Source: Gordius sp. MW1 (taxonomy: Eukaryota; Nematomorpha; Gordioida; Gordea; Gordiidae). Taken from it: DNA of 64,000 nt. A model generated the notes under the pieces. It saw only the letters and a list, made by a program, of their open reading frames with translations, was not told the DNA's origin and ran no database searches. The stretch covers positions 32,178,001 to 32,242,000 of the forward strand of contig OZ038526.1 in the NCBI GenBank assembly GCA_964036665.1, written 5' to 3'. Below, one piece after another: positions 34,512 to 46,649 of this stretch. Position 1 is the stretch's first letter; every line of letters starts with the position of its first letter. The position numbers and the translations under genes were made by a program.

Positions 34512-35830
34512 AGACTCTTCTTCTTCATCATGTATTAGGTCGCACAGTCGTTGGTATTGGGTAAATGCCATGTCGTGATTTATCTTCATAGTTTTCATAA
34601 TTTCTCTACTTGGGCTATCCACGTGTCACGCGTCCTCTTTTTCTCTCCCAGATACTTCCATGTTCAATACTTTTTAATTTATTAATCGTATCCATTGTAG
34701 AGAAACAAATTACCTTACCTTGAAAACTATTAGGTGGGACACGTGCAAGGTGAAATAGAAAGAATAGACGAAAATAGTTAACTTTAATCTGAATGTTTTT
34801 TGTTATCTATTGATATATAAACTCGCGATTTATAGTTTCTAGACCACTGTTATATTTTCCCCTCAATAAATTATATTCCTTTCCTTTTCCCTAAACTCTT
34901 CTTATTATATGTCCGCCTTACCCGATTATCGTTAATCAAGTCTGCCATCGGTTGAATACCCATTTCTGCCCTAAGATATTTGTTCGTCATATGGTCGAAC
35001 TTAGTATACACTAAGCTTCGCCGCATCATTCTCATCTCCGTGGCTTGTAATAGCTTTTCTTCTGTGGCCTTTGATGCCCATGTTTCACTTTCGTAGAAAA
35101 ACAACGATCTTACGATGGATTTGTAAGCTTTGCTCTTTAAACATATTGGCATCTTCTTGTCACCAGGCGCGTAGCCACGATTTTCACGTGAGGGGAGGGG
35201 AAATCTGGCAAATTTTTTTTACAACGGATTTTGTCAAGAATTAAACTAAATTAGAATATAATATGTTTCTAGGTTTTTATAAGTGTCTTAAAGTCTTTGA
35301 TGTACTAAATTATAATATTTTAACCCATTTAATTTAGTTATTAATCAAAAAACGGGGGGGGATTTTCCGTATTTCCCCCCCCCCCTTATTTACGCCACTG
35401 CTCGTCACACATTACACCGGATAGAGCCATCGTTTTTGAATTAGGGCATAGACTTTTGTTGCGGAACCTCCCTAGTTGTAGCATCGAGCCGAAATATCTT
35501 GTAACGTTTATCTCCGTGTATATACCGTTTTTCGATTGTAAATAAATTTATCTGAGTGGTAGGCTTTTGTACGTTATGAGGTGTTCCTGTCTTTGACGAA
35601 GGTATTTCCTATATATGCGTCAAGCTTGAACAATAGAATTTCCGTACGTCTTTCATCGTTCACCGTGATTTCTTTCATACCTTCCTCTTTATTTACCCAC
35701 ATATCCATTGAAGCCCATTATAATAACTAATTCGAAAACAACCTTTTTCCACCCTGAGCAAGCACTTTAAGGAGCCTATGGATATAACGTTTATAGTAAT
35801 AGATTAGACTTGATCATTTACAAAATAATG
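34512..35830 (-). mobile_element. RTE-like LINE relic, internally deleted, with nested MITE
   Basis: On the minus strand the 3' part encodes KSKAYKSIVRSLFFYESETW, then TEMRMMRRSLVYTKFDHM and MGIQPMADLINDNRVRR, the region downstream of the reverse transcriptase seen in the longer copy at 40 kb. Upstream (35400-35540) matches the LINE just before that region. At 35545-35830 it jumps to the endonuclease part, so the polymerase core is lost. The element is split at 35163 by a GGGCGTAGCCA-type MITE. The 3' end has a CTTCTTCTTC (GAA)n tail. Confidence 0.75.
35163..35397. mobile_element. MITE, 'GGGCGTAGCCA' family, nested in a LINE
   Basis: Begins CAGGCGCGTAGCCACGATTT with G-rich DNA inside and ends CCCCCCCCCCTTATTTACGCC. 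GTCAC lies on both sides (TTGTCAC left, CTCGTCAC right). The LINE sequence continues across the insertion, as the intact copy at 40.28 kb shows (TTGTCGCACATTACACCGGA). Confidence 0.7.
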
Positions 35831-36516
35831 TCTTTAGCCTCTTCCGTTTGTGGAGTATAATGGTATAAAAATATATAAATTAAATATTTTTTATAATAAA
35901 AATGTCAGCTCTTGAAAGTCACAAAAATTACGTGTTCATGTGGATTTCCATCTGCAATTTTATTACGGTGTTTACACATATTTAAGGTGAGGGAACAGTT
36001 TAATATCCCATTTTTTGATATCTAACTCTTTAATAAGAGATGGAAGAAAACAAATCTAATTATTTCAAATTCAATGGAATTAGATAATTCAATGTTCCTG
36101 AAAACCAAAAAAACACTATCAAATCCCAAAAATTTTAATATAGATAAATTAAATTATTATGAATTTTAATTGAAAAGAATAAAACTCTCTTTGATATTTA
36201 TTATGGCTATATACATGTTTAAGGAGCAAAGGCCATTAATTCTAGCCTCCCTGTTAATTATGAAAATTTTATATCAAGTAACTTATTGCTTTCTTGTGTA
36301 TTGAGCTGTTAAAGATACTTTTCCACATTAAGTAATAAAGTTACAGTTACTTTCAAAACAAAATGCAACTAATTAAAGTTACCTATTCAAAAGTAACGTA
36401 ATACAGTTCCAGTTACTTACCTGATAGAACTAGTTAGATTCAAAGTTGCTATGGTAAATTAAACAAAAATTAATAGGATTTATTCACATATTATAATAAA
36501 AATCACATGGTATAAT

Positions 36517-36818
36517 CATAGACTAATATAACCATAGACTGCCTAACAGCTGATTTTTACTGTTAAAATTATTCAGACACCATTATAGCAACCATCTTGA
36601 AGAAAAAATTTAACCACAGGTATATTTATACTTCTCCATCATATAATATTTAAGAAAATAGATGAGACTAATAGCTTAATTTATAATTTAAAAAAATAAG
36701 TAAAATAAAACAATAAATTATGTTGAGTATTATTGTTTCGTTATAATTTACCACGAGATGACGGTTTCTATACTTGCTGAAAAACACTGTTCGGCAGTGT
36801 ATGGTTTGTTAGTCTATG
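36517..36818. mobile_element. P-like MITE with 8-bp target duplication
   Basis: 302 bp, beginning CATAGACTAATATAACC and ending GTTTGTTAGTCTATG. It is flanked by the identical 8-mers GGTATAAT at 36509-36516 and 36819-36826. The terminal motif CATAGACTAA is shared with the 1487-bp element at 61881, which also has an 8-bp duplication and a THAP fragment. No coding capacity. Confidence 0.8.
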
Positions 36819-36869
36819 GGTATAATATATGGTGATTCGGTTTTAATAACACGTTGTATTCTATATTGA

Positions 36870-37368
36870 ATGGCAGTATATCCGGTGTAATGTGCGACAA
36901 GATAATGCCAATATGGTAGAAGAGCTTACAAATTCATCGTAAGACTGATGTTACTCTAGAAACATGGCCATTAAACACCACGGAAGGAAATACAAGCCAC
37001 AGAGATGAGAATGATACGGTGGAGCTTGGGGTATACTAAGCTCGACCATATGACGAATGACTTTTTCATGACAAAAATGGGTAATCAGCCTATGGCGAAC
37101 ATGATTAACGAAAATCGGCTAAGGTGGTATGGGCATATACTAAAAAGGGACACGGATGATGTAAATCAAAAAGTACTGGACATAGAGGTACCGGGGAAGA
37201 GAGGAAGAGGACGACCTCGTGTCACGTAGAAAGGGCAAGTCGATAAAGTTATGAAAACTAAAGAGATTACTCAAGACATGGCACTCACCCGGTCAAGATG
37301 GAAGAAACTTATCAAAACAAACTTCACGAATGTGGGACCAAATAACTGATAAAAAAGAAGAAGAAGTT
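36870..37368 (+). mobile_element. RTE-like LINE 3' end
   Basis: Plus-strand frames encode MRMIRWSLGYTKLDHMTND, then NENRLRWYGHILKRDTDDVN and [13 protein letters not shown]. The motif RWYGHILKR followed by a GKRxRGRP run is a typical C-terminal end of these LINE polymerases. Upstream, GCAGTATATCCGGTGTAATG matches the LINE at 40.29 kb. It ends in a GAAGAAGAAG tail after a conserved GTGGGACCAAATAACTGAT. Confidence 0.8.
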
Positions 37369-38392
37369 GTATTTTATGCCGTCTAATAAGCTTGTTCGCT
37401 TTTTAAAATATTAGTTTACCAAGACTTAATAGGCGCTCGACTGGGACTCATTGAATTTAATAAAAAGGGTTTTCAATTTAGGAAAATTATAATATATTTT
37501 TAAAGATCCATTATTATTATATCAATAATAGTGTAAATACTCTCTTGGATCCTTTCCGATCTTAACGTTCAAATAATCAAACCTAGTAGATTCAACTAGG
37601 TCGTGACGTTCCTCCTGGTTAGGGATCAATGAATTAATTTAATTTAAGGTGTCTTCTTTTAGTCTCTTATTCTTTTCAAAACGGATTCACGTCCAATGCG
37701 TTTTAAAAATTGGATGGAGGATCATTGCAGCCATCCAAACTATAAAAAGTAACTGTAACTATAGTTGAATAGTTAATGAATTAATGTAACTATCTACGGT
37801 TACAGTTCCTGAAATAAAATTAACTGATTACAGTTACTTTTTGTATAAAAGGAACTAGTTCCAGAAACTAGTTCCATGAAACTAGTTACTTAACAGCTCT
37901 ACTTAGGACATATAATAGCCGATGTCTGGGTAAAACCTTATTTGATTAAAATTGAGATTTTTTTCATTTTAAATTCCGGGCTCGGGCCGGACCTTAAAAA
38001 ATCTATTTTGCAGGTCTCTAGTCATAACATATTTTAAGTTATTTTGCAACACATAAAAGTACAAACTAACTTGTATTTCATTTTAATTAAAAAAAAATTA
38101 ATTAAATATTATACTTTTCTACTCTCAATTTTAATGAAATATTATACACTTCTGCTCTCATAAAATAATTTTGCCTCAAAATATGAAGTTATTTACGTTC
38201 TCTTATTCACAGTTTGCTTTGCAAGTATAATTTGTTTCCTCCTGAGTTATTATAATAATTTTAAAAATAATAAACCTATCTTATTAAGTTCAATTTACCT
38301 TGCAATACCAAAGTAAGTGGTTTAATATTTAAAATTAATTATGCTAAAAAACTTAAATATTGTTATTATTTGATTATAAAAGAAGATCAATG

Positions 38393-39305
38393 ATGCGCCT
38401 GCTGCACAAATTGCCCAAATTCTATGCATTATTTTTCCATCTTTAACGGGTTATGCTATGCGAAAAATGTTTCGGGCGCAATGGAATATGAGTATATTGC
38501 CAAAAAACTCACATAATTTACCAAAATATGTTTTGTATGAAAATAATAAAATGGGTAAAGTATGTTAGTTTTCAACGAAATTTGATTTTTATTTAATTAT
38601 AAGGTGTATGGATAGAAAAACATCATACATAGATTGTCATAATGGTTCAAATGTTGAGGCTGAAAATGAAATACACCTTAAGCCAACAACTACTGAATGC
38701 TGTGATGATGGTCCTTGGTGCTTAGGAGGCTTGCAAGCCTCATTTGAATGTAATATTTTTCTAAAATTGCTTTAATATAAATTAAAAATTTTATTCAAAA
38801 TTATTTGTAGGTATCGACACAGATTTTGAGGATCTTCACAATAGTAACCAAGCAATGTTTTTAAAATACAAATATTGTTATATATTTTTTAACTTTGTTA
38901 TCCTAAATTTAAAATTATTCTTTAAAACAAAAATGATATTTAAGAGAAGAGGCCTGTTAATAGAACTTGCTATTGCAACTATTGTAGCGACTTTAATACT
39001 TGCCAAACTTCTGGTTAATGTTATACTTATATTTCTGTATACGGGGATCCCACCGAAAATTTGTATGGGTAAATCTTTATCATATTTAATTAATTAAAAG
39101 ATTACAAATAATAGTTACAAATAATTAAATAAAAAATTATAAATTTATTATATATTTTCGTATATAAAGGTGTTATCAGTACGAGGCGGGAGATTATTGC
39201 CCAAAGAACAAATCTGTGATTACAAGTATGAGAGATCTTAGATGTAGCAATGAAGGCCATTATTGTATTGTAATATACATGCAGAGGAAAATCAGACCGC
39301 ATCAA
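38393..39305 (+). CDS. Possible cysteine-rich receptor exons, unresolved
   Basis: Four exon-like frames bounded by plausible splice sites: 38393-38534 (INDAPAAQIAQIL...), 38604-38749 (CMDRKTSYIDCHNGSN, TTTECCDDGPWCLGG), 38811-39068 (ends in a hydrophobic run IELAIATIVATLILAKLLV) and 39170-39305 (CYQYEAGDYCPKNKS, LRCSNEGHYCIVIYM). The Cys spacing of the second and fourth (C-x9-C or C-x8-C, ECC, C-x5-C) recalls ectodomains of TGF-beta/BMP receptors, and the third could be a membrane segment. The order is odd for such a receptor and phases do not all match, so this may be a scrambled or dead gene piece. I would not name it. Confidence 0.3.
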
Positions 39306-39835
39306 GTATGATATGAAAGCTAATTTTTAAAAAATACATTTTTGGGTAGGCTTTAGGTTGGAGGGGGGGGGGGAGCAAAAATTATGTTCTTATTGCATTA
39401 ATGGAAATTTTATCAAAATTTTGGCATACTCATTTAATAAAAAATTGTACCTATACAATAATAGTAAATGATTGGTAATCGCTTGGTAATATTCAAAGCG
39501 TTTTTACTTCTTTTAAGGCGAAAGTGTTGTAGAGTAAATTATTTGCCATGTTTTACATTGATTGATAAGTTTTTTTGCATCACTGCAAAATTTTTATTTA
39601 TTCGCTATAACTAATATACAATTATATATTCAAGTGCCAAGTTTTTAATAAAAAAATTTTAAATCTTTGTTAAATTTAATCTTAGCAGTTATAATAAAAA
39701 CCTTAGCTAATAATAATGAATAGTTGTTATTTTGACACTAGCTTTCGAATAACTCCCTATTATGAATAAGAGTAATAAGTAATGCCTCTGTTATAATTTG
39801 TGAATTTTTAAAAAATGTCAGCTGTGTTTAATAAA

Positions 39836-42770
39836 TCTTCTTCTTCTTCTTTATCAGTTATTTGGTCCCACATTCGTGGGGTTTGTTTTGATAGGCTTCT
39901 TCCATCTTGACCGGGTGAGTGCCATGTCTTGACTAATCTCTTTAGTTTTCATAACTTTATCGACTTGCCCTTTCCACGTGACACGGGGTTGTCCTCTTCT
40001 TCTCTTCCTCGGTACTTCCATGTCCAGTACTTTTCGATTTACGTCATCGATTTTCGTTAATCGTGTCCGCCATAAATTGAATACCCATTTTTGTCATGAG
40101 AAAGTCATTCGTCATATGGTCGAGCTTAATATACCCCAAGCTCCACCGTATCATTCTCATCTCTGTGGCTTAAAATAGCTTTCCTTCAGGGGTGTTTAAT
40201 GCCCATGTTTCACTTCCATAGAGTAAGACCGGTCTTACGATGGATTTGTAAACTTTGCACTTCAACCATATTGGAATTTTCTTGTCGCACATTACACCGG
40301 ATATACTTCGCCATTTTAGCCATCCTTTTATCCGGGCATTGACCTTTGCTGCGCAACCTCCATCTTGATGTAGCATCGAGCCGAGGTATGTGAATCTCTC
40401 TACTTTTGGGTACTTTAGATGGTCATCCAGCGATGGGGTGCCTGTAACGTTCATTTTCATGTATACCGTTTCGATCGTTGACTTTAAACCATATTCAGCT
40501 AAGCGCTTTGACCATTTTTCGGCTTCTTCAAATACTTTCTCCCTTGTTTCCTCGCATAGTACTATATCATCGGCATATGGCATACACCATGGCGATGACT
40601 TTTGAATGTCCCTTGTTATCGTGTCTATAATAATATTAAATAAAAAGGGACTTAAAGCAGATCCTTGATGTAACCCAATTTTAACCCGAAAAGGTTTAGA
40701 GTCTCCAACTGTCGTCCTAACGCATGAGTTTGAGGCTTCATAAATATTTTTCATAAGCCGTATATATGCTTCAGGGATATTTTGTTTCCTCAGGCACCAC
40801 CATATTAAATCGCGGAGAACCGTGTCATAAGCTTTCTCCAAGTCAATAAAAACCATATGTAGGTCTTTCCACTTTTCACCATACTTATCCATCATTTGTC
40901 TTAGTGCGAAGATTGGGTCGATTGTGGATTTGCCGGCCACAAATCCGAATTTATTAGCCGATATTTCCACCTCGTTTTTCAGCCTTGTTACTAAGATCCT
41001 TTCAGCTTCAAGGAGTGGCAAGTTAGCTTGATACCTCTGTAATTGCCACAGTCTTGAGGGTCTCTTTTGCCTTTAAATAAGGGTATAATCGTGCTTGCCC
41101 TCCATTGATTAGGAATTCGCTCTTTTACCAATATCTTGTTAGAGGTTTGTCATGGTGGTGACTCCTTCTTCACGACATCCGAGCAATGCTTCCATAGGTA
41201 TTCCATCTGGGCCATTTGCTTTTCCTTATTGCATCTTGTTCATTTGTGTCCTAACTTCTTCCTCCTGAAAGAGTTCGACCATACTTATATTTGGCTCAAT
41301 TTTGGGAAGGGAATCCTTGTCATTAGCAATATTCATAAGTTTCTTAAAATATTCTTTCCACCTTTCCATCACTTCTTTCGGCTTGAATAAGGTTTGACCC
41401 TTCTCGTTTTTGACTATTTTAAGAACTCCGACATCGCGATTTCTTCTCCCTTATCTTGGCCAATTTGTACATAAGCCTATCGCCCCTTTATGATCCAGTT
41501 TATTTGCCATATCGGTGTAGGCGGCATTCTTCGCTATTGAAACGGCCTTTTTTGCGGCCTTCTATGCGTCCCTATATTCTTAATAATCCTCCGACTTTTT
41601 TGATTTATGCCACGGTCTGTATAGGTTTTTCTTTCTTTCGATGAAATCTTTAACCGATTGATCACACCACCATAGTTCCCTATTCATTTTGCCTCCTTTG
41701 GTCTGTCCTAGAACATAAATCGCTGTTTCCTTAATGCCCTTAGATAGCGTCTCCCAATCGTCGTCTACGTCCCTTTGCAACTTCCTTGCACCCAAGAGTG
41801 AGGAGGCTTTTTGATGGTATTCTTCGTTTGTCGACTTATCCTTTAGCCTTTCGTATCGAATTCGGGGTTCATAGACCTTTCTTCTTTCGGGAAATACTCT
41901 TCTGTCAAGATCCACAAGGGAACGATGTTGCCTGGCGATTTCTTCCCCCGGTATTACTTTGCATATTTGATACTCCATAAGTTATTTCGCCGTATAGGCA
42001 AATAGTCAATTTGACTGAAATGCTTCTTCTAAAGGTCTCAATATGATCTTCGCGTTTTCGAAAATACGTGTTAATGATCGTCATGTCATATGTTGGGGAT
42101 ACTTGGAGAAGTTTTTCCCCTTCTTTGTTCTTCAGACCATGCCCATAGCCTCCATGATTGCGTTCATCCCAAGACGATCTTTCCCTACGTGAGCGTTAAA
42201 ATCTGCCCAATAATTAACCTTTCTTTCTGTCCTATTCCATTCCTTGTATTTCCTTTTCCAATGAATCGAAGAATATGTCTTTCTCTGATTCCGGACACCC
42301 AATTTGGGGAGCATACGCGGACATACCGGTTAGGAGGCCCCCTTGATCTGCAATCTTCACCCACATTAGCCTGTCGGAACAACGCTTGACTTCCACCACC
42401 TTGTCCTTGAACGATTCGCTTAGAACGATACCGACCCCGTTTCTACGATTTGGTGACTCACTGTAGAAAAAAGCTTGTATCCTTTTCCTAATTCCCGAGC
42501 TTTCGTTCCGTTCCACCTCGTCTCTTGTAGGCAAGCGATGTGTACCTTTCTTTTTTTAGCATTTGTGCGACCTCTATGCTCTTCCCCGTCAACGTTCACA
42601 CATTCCAACTCGCATTCTTTCAACAACTAATTTCCTTACCCGCCTTCGTTGTGAGTTGGGCTATGACCCTAGTGTATTTTTCACATTGCACGGGGGGGGG
42701 GGGTATGCAGTGCGCGTCGTTTGTGGAAGACACCCTAGCCTTTTAAATCTTGTTTAAAACTATCATAATT
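39836..42770 (-). mobile_element. RTE-like non-LTR retrotransposon, near full length, inactive
   Basis: The most complete of six copies. From its 5' end (right): endonuclease pieces in shifting frames at 42626-42132 ([47 protein letters not shown]), a linker at 41978-41580 with ERRKVYEPRIRYERLKD, then a polymerase frame at 41021-40170. The 3' end carries [10 protein letters not shown]-like sequence and a (GAA)n tail at 39836-39858. Several frameshifts and stops break it into at least four frames. Confidence 0.85.
40170..41021 (-). pseudogene. Reverse transcriptase domain of the RTE-like LINE
   Basis: An uninterrupted 283-codon frame containing polymerase blocks in order: NKFGFVAGKSTIDPIFALRQ (block 2a), MVFIDLEKAYDTVLRDLIW (motif A), KIGLHQGSALSPFLFNIIID (motif B), MPYADDIVLC (motif C, catalytic YADD), GLKSTIETVYMK (motif D) and FTYLGSMLHQDGG. 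It continues into the shared downstream region KCKVYKSIVRPVLLYGSETW. The active-site residues are intact, but the frame has lost its N-terminal half and endonuclease to frameshifts, so it is a relic. Confidence 0.85.
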
Positions 42771-42859
42771 TTGGAGTTGGTTTTTATAGCCGGTTTCCGA
42801 CCTAACGCCAACCCTCCACTTTTTGCACACGGACTTGGGACCGTCTTTGTTCAAAAGTA

Positions 42860-44350
42860 TGGGCGAGGAAATATTTCTAATGATGAGCTACCCCATATTT
42901 ATCTATTTTATGTATAAATATTATATTAAATATTCCTTGGTCATTTAAAATTATACTAGAGAGAATAAACATTTCCGAATTAAACTTATCCTTTATACTG
43001 CCGTTTACATTTTGAATTATCTAATGGGAAACTTGCATTTATACTTTAAGTGGATTTATTAAATATTAGACTGAATATAATAAATAGGGCAGTGCGTTGA
43101 ATATTTTTCTTATAAATTTAACTAATTATGGTTGAAATTTGATATTTCATCGTTTGCCGCCATAAATCATTTTTTGGACTCTTGTTCCTGCAAACCTCGG
43201 CTGCACTTAATTTAATATTTTATCAATTTAACCAATACAATCCATTGAATATATTAACAAGGCCTAATTTAAAAAGAGGTCCATTTTTACAGCATATTAA
43301 CTGTGCACAAGTAAAATGGCGTTTACAGAGGTATACATTTCTATATTTCATTCTGATTTAAGATATTTTTATAGTTACTCCGTTTTTAATAGTAAATGAC
43401 AGACTTTTAAAAACTTGGTCCCATTTTCAGGTTTGTAGTTAAAAGAGATCGAAAATAAAATTATGACTTTTATACTCATCTTCAAACAATATGAATGTTT
43501 AATTATTTTGCATTAGATCTTTAATTCATATGCAAAAAACACACCCATAATTATATTACAAATTTTTTAACTTGTAATTAGTCTCCCAAAAATGTAAAAA
43601 TCTTTAACAAAATAATATTCAATGGTATAACTAGAAATCAGCTTAAAAACATAATCAGACAACTCTAAACAGTCCAGAACTTTCCAAGGTTTGAGGATGA
43701 ATTATAGTCCAACTCATATTATAATAAACAAATACAAGGTGCCTTTTATCGACATCACATAGCAACTCATAAAGGCAAGCTTTTTATATTTCGTTTTAAG
43801 ATGTGGTATGAGCATAAATTAAATAGACTGCTCATCAATATTTTAAATAAGTGTAACATCTTTTCGCCATTTAGAAGTGTTCACAAATATGGGAAAGACG
43901 TATAGATTTGTCCAATTTCAGAATTTCATTAGACGTAATAATATTTCAGAATATTGACCCATAAATTAATTAATTTATTTATATATCCGCGCGCGAGTTT
44001 ATTAAATTTCCTTGTTTTAAAAACGTTACATTTTTTTGGTAATTATATTCACTACACAAAAGAATAATAATTATCTCAGAGTGAAAACGAGGTAATATAT
44101 AATAATCGCTAACTAATGGTAAATAAAATTGATCTATTTATATCATAAAGATATCAACAAACATGACTCGTCATAAACGAGAGTAGAGTAAAATTTACGC
44201 GTTAAGTCCACATACAATGCAACAATCACCTTTTTCATACACATCTTATCCTTAAAATGTTCAGAGGTTTTTTTTATAAAACTAATATCTATATAATTAA
44301 TATATATCTTAATAATGGTTCACCAAATGCTTTAATTCCTAAAATAAGTT
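42860..44350. other. AT-rich DNA without recognised genes
   Basis: Apart from a fragment at 43820-43890 (AATAGACTGCTCATCAATAT, a piece of the ATGAGCAGTCTATT repeat family in inverted orientation to 14890-14985), I see no gene or bounded element between the 5' end of the LINE and the R2-like element. Confidence 0.5.
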
Positions 44351-44354
44351 AAAA

Positions 44355-46649
44355 ATGGTTTCAACTAAATCCTTTTTTTGTACATGCAAAAAACTTATTA
44401 GCCTCAAAAAAAATAACTGTTTTATAATACATGGCCACCCTTCTGCTCGTTGTATCTCCTCTGGGAAATTCCCACCTGCTAGCCCTCTTATTCCACCTCT
44501 TGCCTCCATAATAGAGGATGCTCCTCATAATGCCCCTTGCTCGTCCAACTCAGATACTCAATCCTTAGACAGCCCCATTATTACCACTTCTTTGGACTAT
44601 TCTTGGAGTGATTCTTTTTTAGCCTTAACCTTCCCCAATACTATTTCAAGAATCCCTAGGGGAGCTCGCCCGGCTTCTCAACAGTTTTTAATCAACCTTA
44701 TAACTTCCATAACAAACTCTCCCTCAAATCTTACTAACTGGGATAAACTTTTCAGGCTTACCTTTCACACCTTATATGTAAGAGGACCCAACGCTGAAAA
44801 TCTGTCCAAACATATTAAAGACTCCTTTTTAAATTTCAATATTGATAATATTTTTAAAAATACCCCCCAGCACAAACAATCCCCAAACTCCTCCACTGCC
44901 AAGCAAACTGCTAAACTAATTTCTAAAAAAATTGATAACTTTAACCCCAAAAGTGCTCTAAGAATATTTTATGACAATGACTCAATTGCTCCTTACTCCC
45001 TTGATTCATACCAACAACTCAAATCTAAACATCCCCCATCCTCATCGGCAAATCGACTCCCTACCTCAGCCTCTTCCATAAAACTAGACTCATCCGACAT
45101 TCGGGAAGCCATCAATTCCTTTCCCATTGACTCTGCAGCAGGCCTTGATGGTTTCCGCCCTGTTTATTTACAAGACCTGATTAACCTCCAAAATGTGAGC
45201 GCTGCAATTTTACTCAACTCTATAACGTCCCTATGCAATTTAATTGTCAACGGTAATATTCCTACCGAAATAATCCCTATATTTTTCGGCGCTAAACTCA
45301 TCGCTATCAAAAAACCTGATAATTCGGTGAGACCCATTGCTATTGGCAGTGTTTTTCGACGTATAATATCAAAACTCATTTGTAAGACAATCAAATCCAG
45401 TTTAAGCGACAAGTTAATTCCTCATCAATTAGGATTTGGGGTTAAAGGCGGCTGTGAGGCTGCCAGTCACGCTGCGCGGATAAGTCTAAAACAAATTCCC
45501 TCCAATCACTGCATGGTTAAACTGGACTTTGCCAATGCTTTTAATAATATTCGCCGAGAAACGATAATAAATACCTTCATTGATGAGTTTCCAAAGTTTT
45601 CAAATTACATCAGTTTAAGTTACGGTTGTATATCAAAACTAAAGTTTGGGGACTTTTTAATTGATTCGGCAGAAGGTATTCAACAGGGAGACCCCCTAGG
45701 TCCACCTCTGTTTTGTCTTGGGATCAAAAATTTAACTGAATCCCTCTCAAACCAATGCTCATTATCATTAAACGTCTGGTACCTGGACGATGCTACCTTA
45801 TGCGGCCCTCCTGAAGAAATTTCCACGGCCATTCTTTTAATCCAACATTATGAAACCTCCCTAAACTTGAGATTGAATATCTCTAAATGCGAGATATATC
45901 AGTGCCCGGATACCAACAAATTTCCCATTTTTAAGCCCTTTTTAAAAGTTGAATTGATGAGTTTTACTCATCTAGGCTCTCCAATAGGTGGGCAAATCGC
46001 CTTAAAAGAATTTTTACATAGCCACTTATCAACTCTTACATCGAAGATGGATATTCTTAATACCCTCCCCAAACACCACGCATTTTATATCATTAAAAAC
46101 TATTTCAACATCTCAAAAATTCAACACTGCTTCCGGTCCTCTTCAGCCTTTTTATTGCCCGAGATTTTAAAAAGCTACGATAGCTTCATGAAGAATACTT
46201 TAGAAGCAATTCTTAATATCAAATTCAGCACTTCCTCGTGGCTCCAAGCCTCTATACCTACTAAAGCTGGCGGCTTGGGCATACGCCCAGCTACCTCAAT
46301 TTCGTTAGCTGCGTTTATCTCTTCTTATAAATCTGCCCAAGGATTGATCGACCGTTTAATCACAACAAATGAGGATCCGTCGTTTGTAGAAGCCCTAGAC
46401 GTCTGGTCAGCCAACGTCAAACCAGGGACCCCCTTCCCCATAACCTCTAGACAAAAGGATTGGGATGCTGGCCTCGTATCGCGCTCCGTTGATTACCTCT
46501 TATCGAGTTGCGACGCCCGCCAGCACTTCAACCTTAAATCTTTAGTTTTTGACGGATCGGGTCACGAGTGGCTTGAAGCTTATCCTAGCTCACTTTCTGG
46601 ATTGATGTTGGAGGACCCAGAGCTAGCATACGCCATCGCCCTCAGATAG
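44355..46649 (+). CDS. Reverse transcriptase ORF of the R2-type element (764 aa)
   Basis: A single open frame, the longest in the window. Residues about 1-210 are Ser/Asn/Pro-rich with no motif I know. The polymerase runs from about 245: FPIDSAAGLDGFRPVYLQDL, then FFGAKLIAIKKPDNSVRPIA, IGSVFRRIISKLICK, HQLGFGVKGGCEAASHAAR (block 2a), MVKLDFANAFNNIRRETII (motif A), EGIQQGDPLGPPLFCLGI (motif B), VWYLDDATLCG (motif C, catalytic YLDD) and LNLRLNISKCEIYQ (motif D). The thumb region AGGLGIRPATSISLAAFISS follows. The frame ends at ALR, where related proteins continue directly into the CCHC knuckle, so the stop at 46647 reflects a frameshift and the copy is probably inactive. Its long open frame suggests a young insertion. 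ATG at 44355 is simply the first in frame. Confidence 0.8.
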   Translation: MVSTKSFFCTCKKLISLKKNNCFIIHGHPSARCISSGKFPPASPLIPPLASIIEDAPHNAPCSSNSDTQSLDSPIITTSLDYSWSDSFLALTFPNTISRIPRGARPASQQFLINLITSITNSPSNLTNWDKLFRLTFHTLYVRGPNAENLSKHIKDSFLNFNIDNIFKNTPQHKQSPNSSTAKQTAKLISKKIDNFNPKSALRIFYDNDSIAPYSLDSYQQLKSKHPPSSSANRLPTSASSIKLDSSDIREAINSFPIDSAAGLDGFRPVYLQDLINLQNVSAAILLNSITSLCNLIVNGNIPTEIIPIFFGAKLIAIKKPDNSVRPIAIGSVFRRIISKLICKTIKSSLSDKLIPHQLGFGVKGGCEAASHAARISLKQIPSNHCMVKLDFANAFNNIRRETIINTFIDEFPKFSNYISLSYGCISKLKFGDFLIDSAEGIQQGDPLGPPLFCLGIKNLTESLSNQCSLSLNVWYLDDATLCGPPEEISTAILLIQHYETSLNLRLNISKCEIYQCPDTNKFPIFKPFLKVELMSFTHLGSPIGGQIALKEFLHSHLSTLTSKMDILNTLPKHHAFYIIKNYFNISKIQHCFRSSSAFLLPEILKSYDSFMKNTLEAILNIKFSTSSWLQASIPTKAGGLGIRPATSISLAAFISSYKSAQGLIDRLITTNEDPSFVEALDVWSANVKPGTPFPITSRQKDWDAGLVSRSVDYLLSSCDARQHFNLKSLVFDGSGHEWLEAYPSSLSGLMLEDPELAYAIALR

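Noticed and set aside
37500-37660. Structured-looking stretch near CCTAGTAGATTCAACTAGG
   Set aside because: Only a short hairpin; no match to a known RNA gene that I can recognise.
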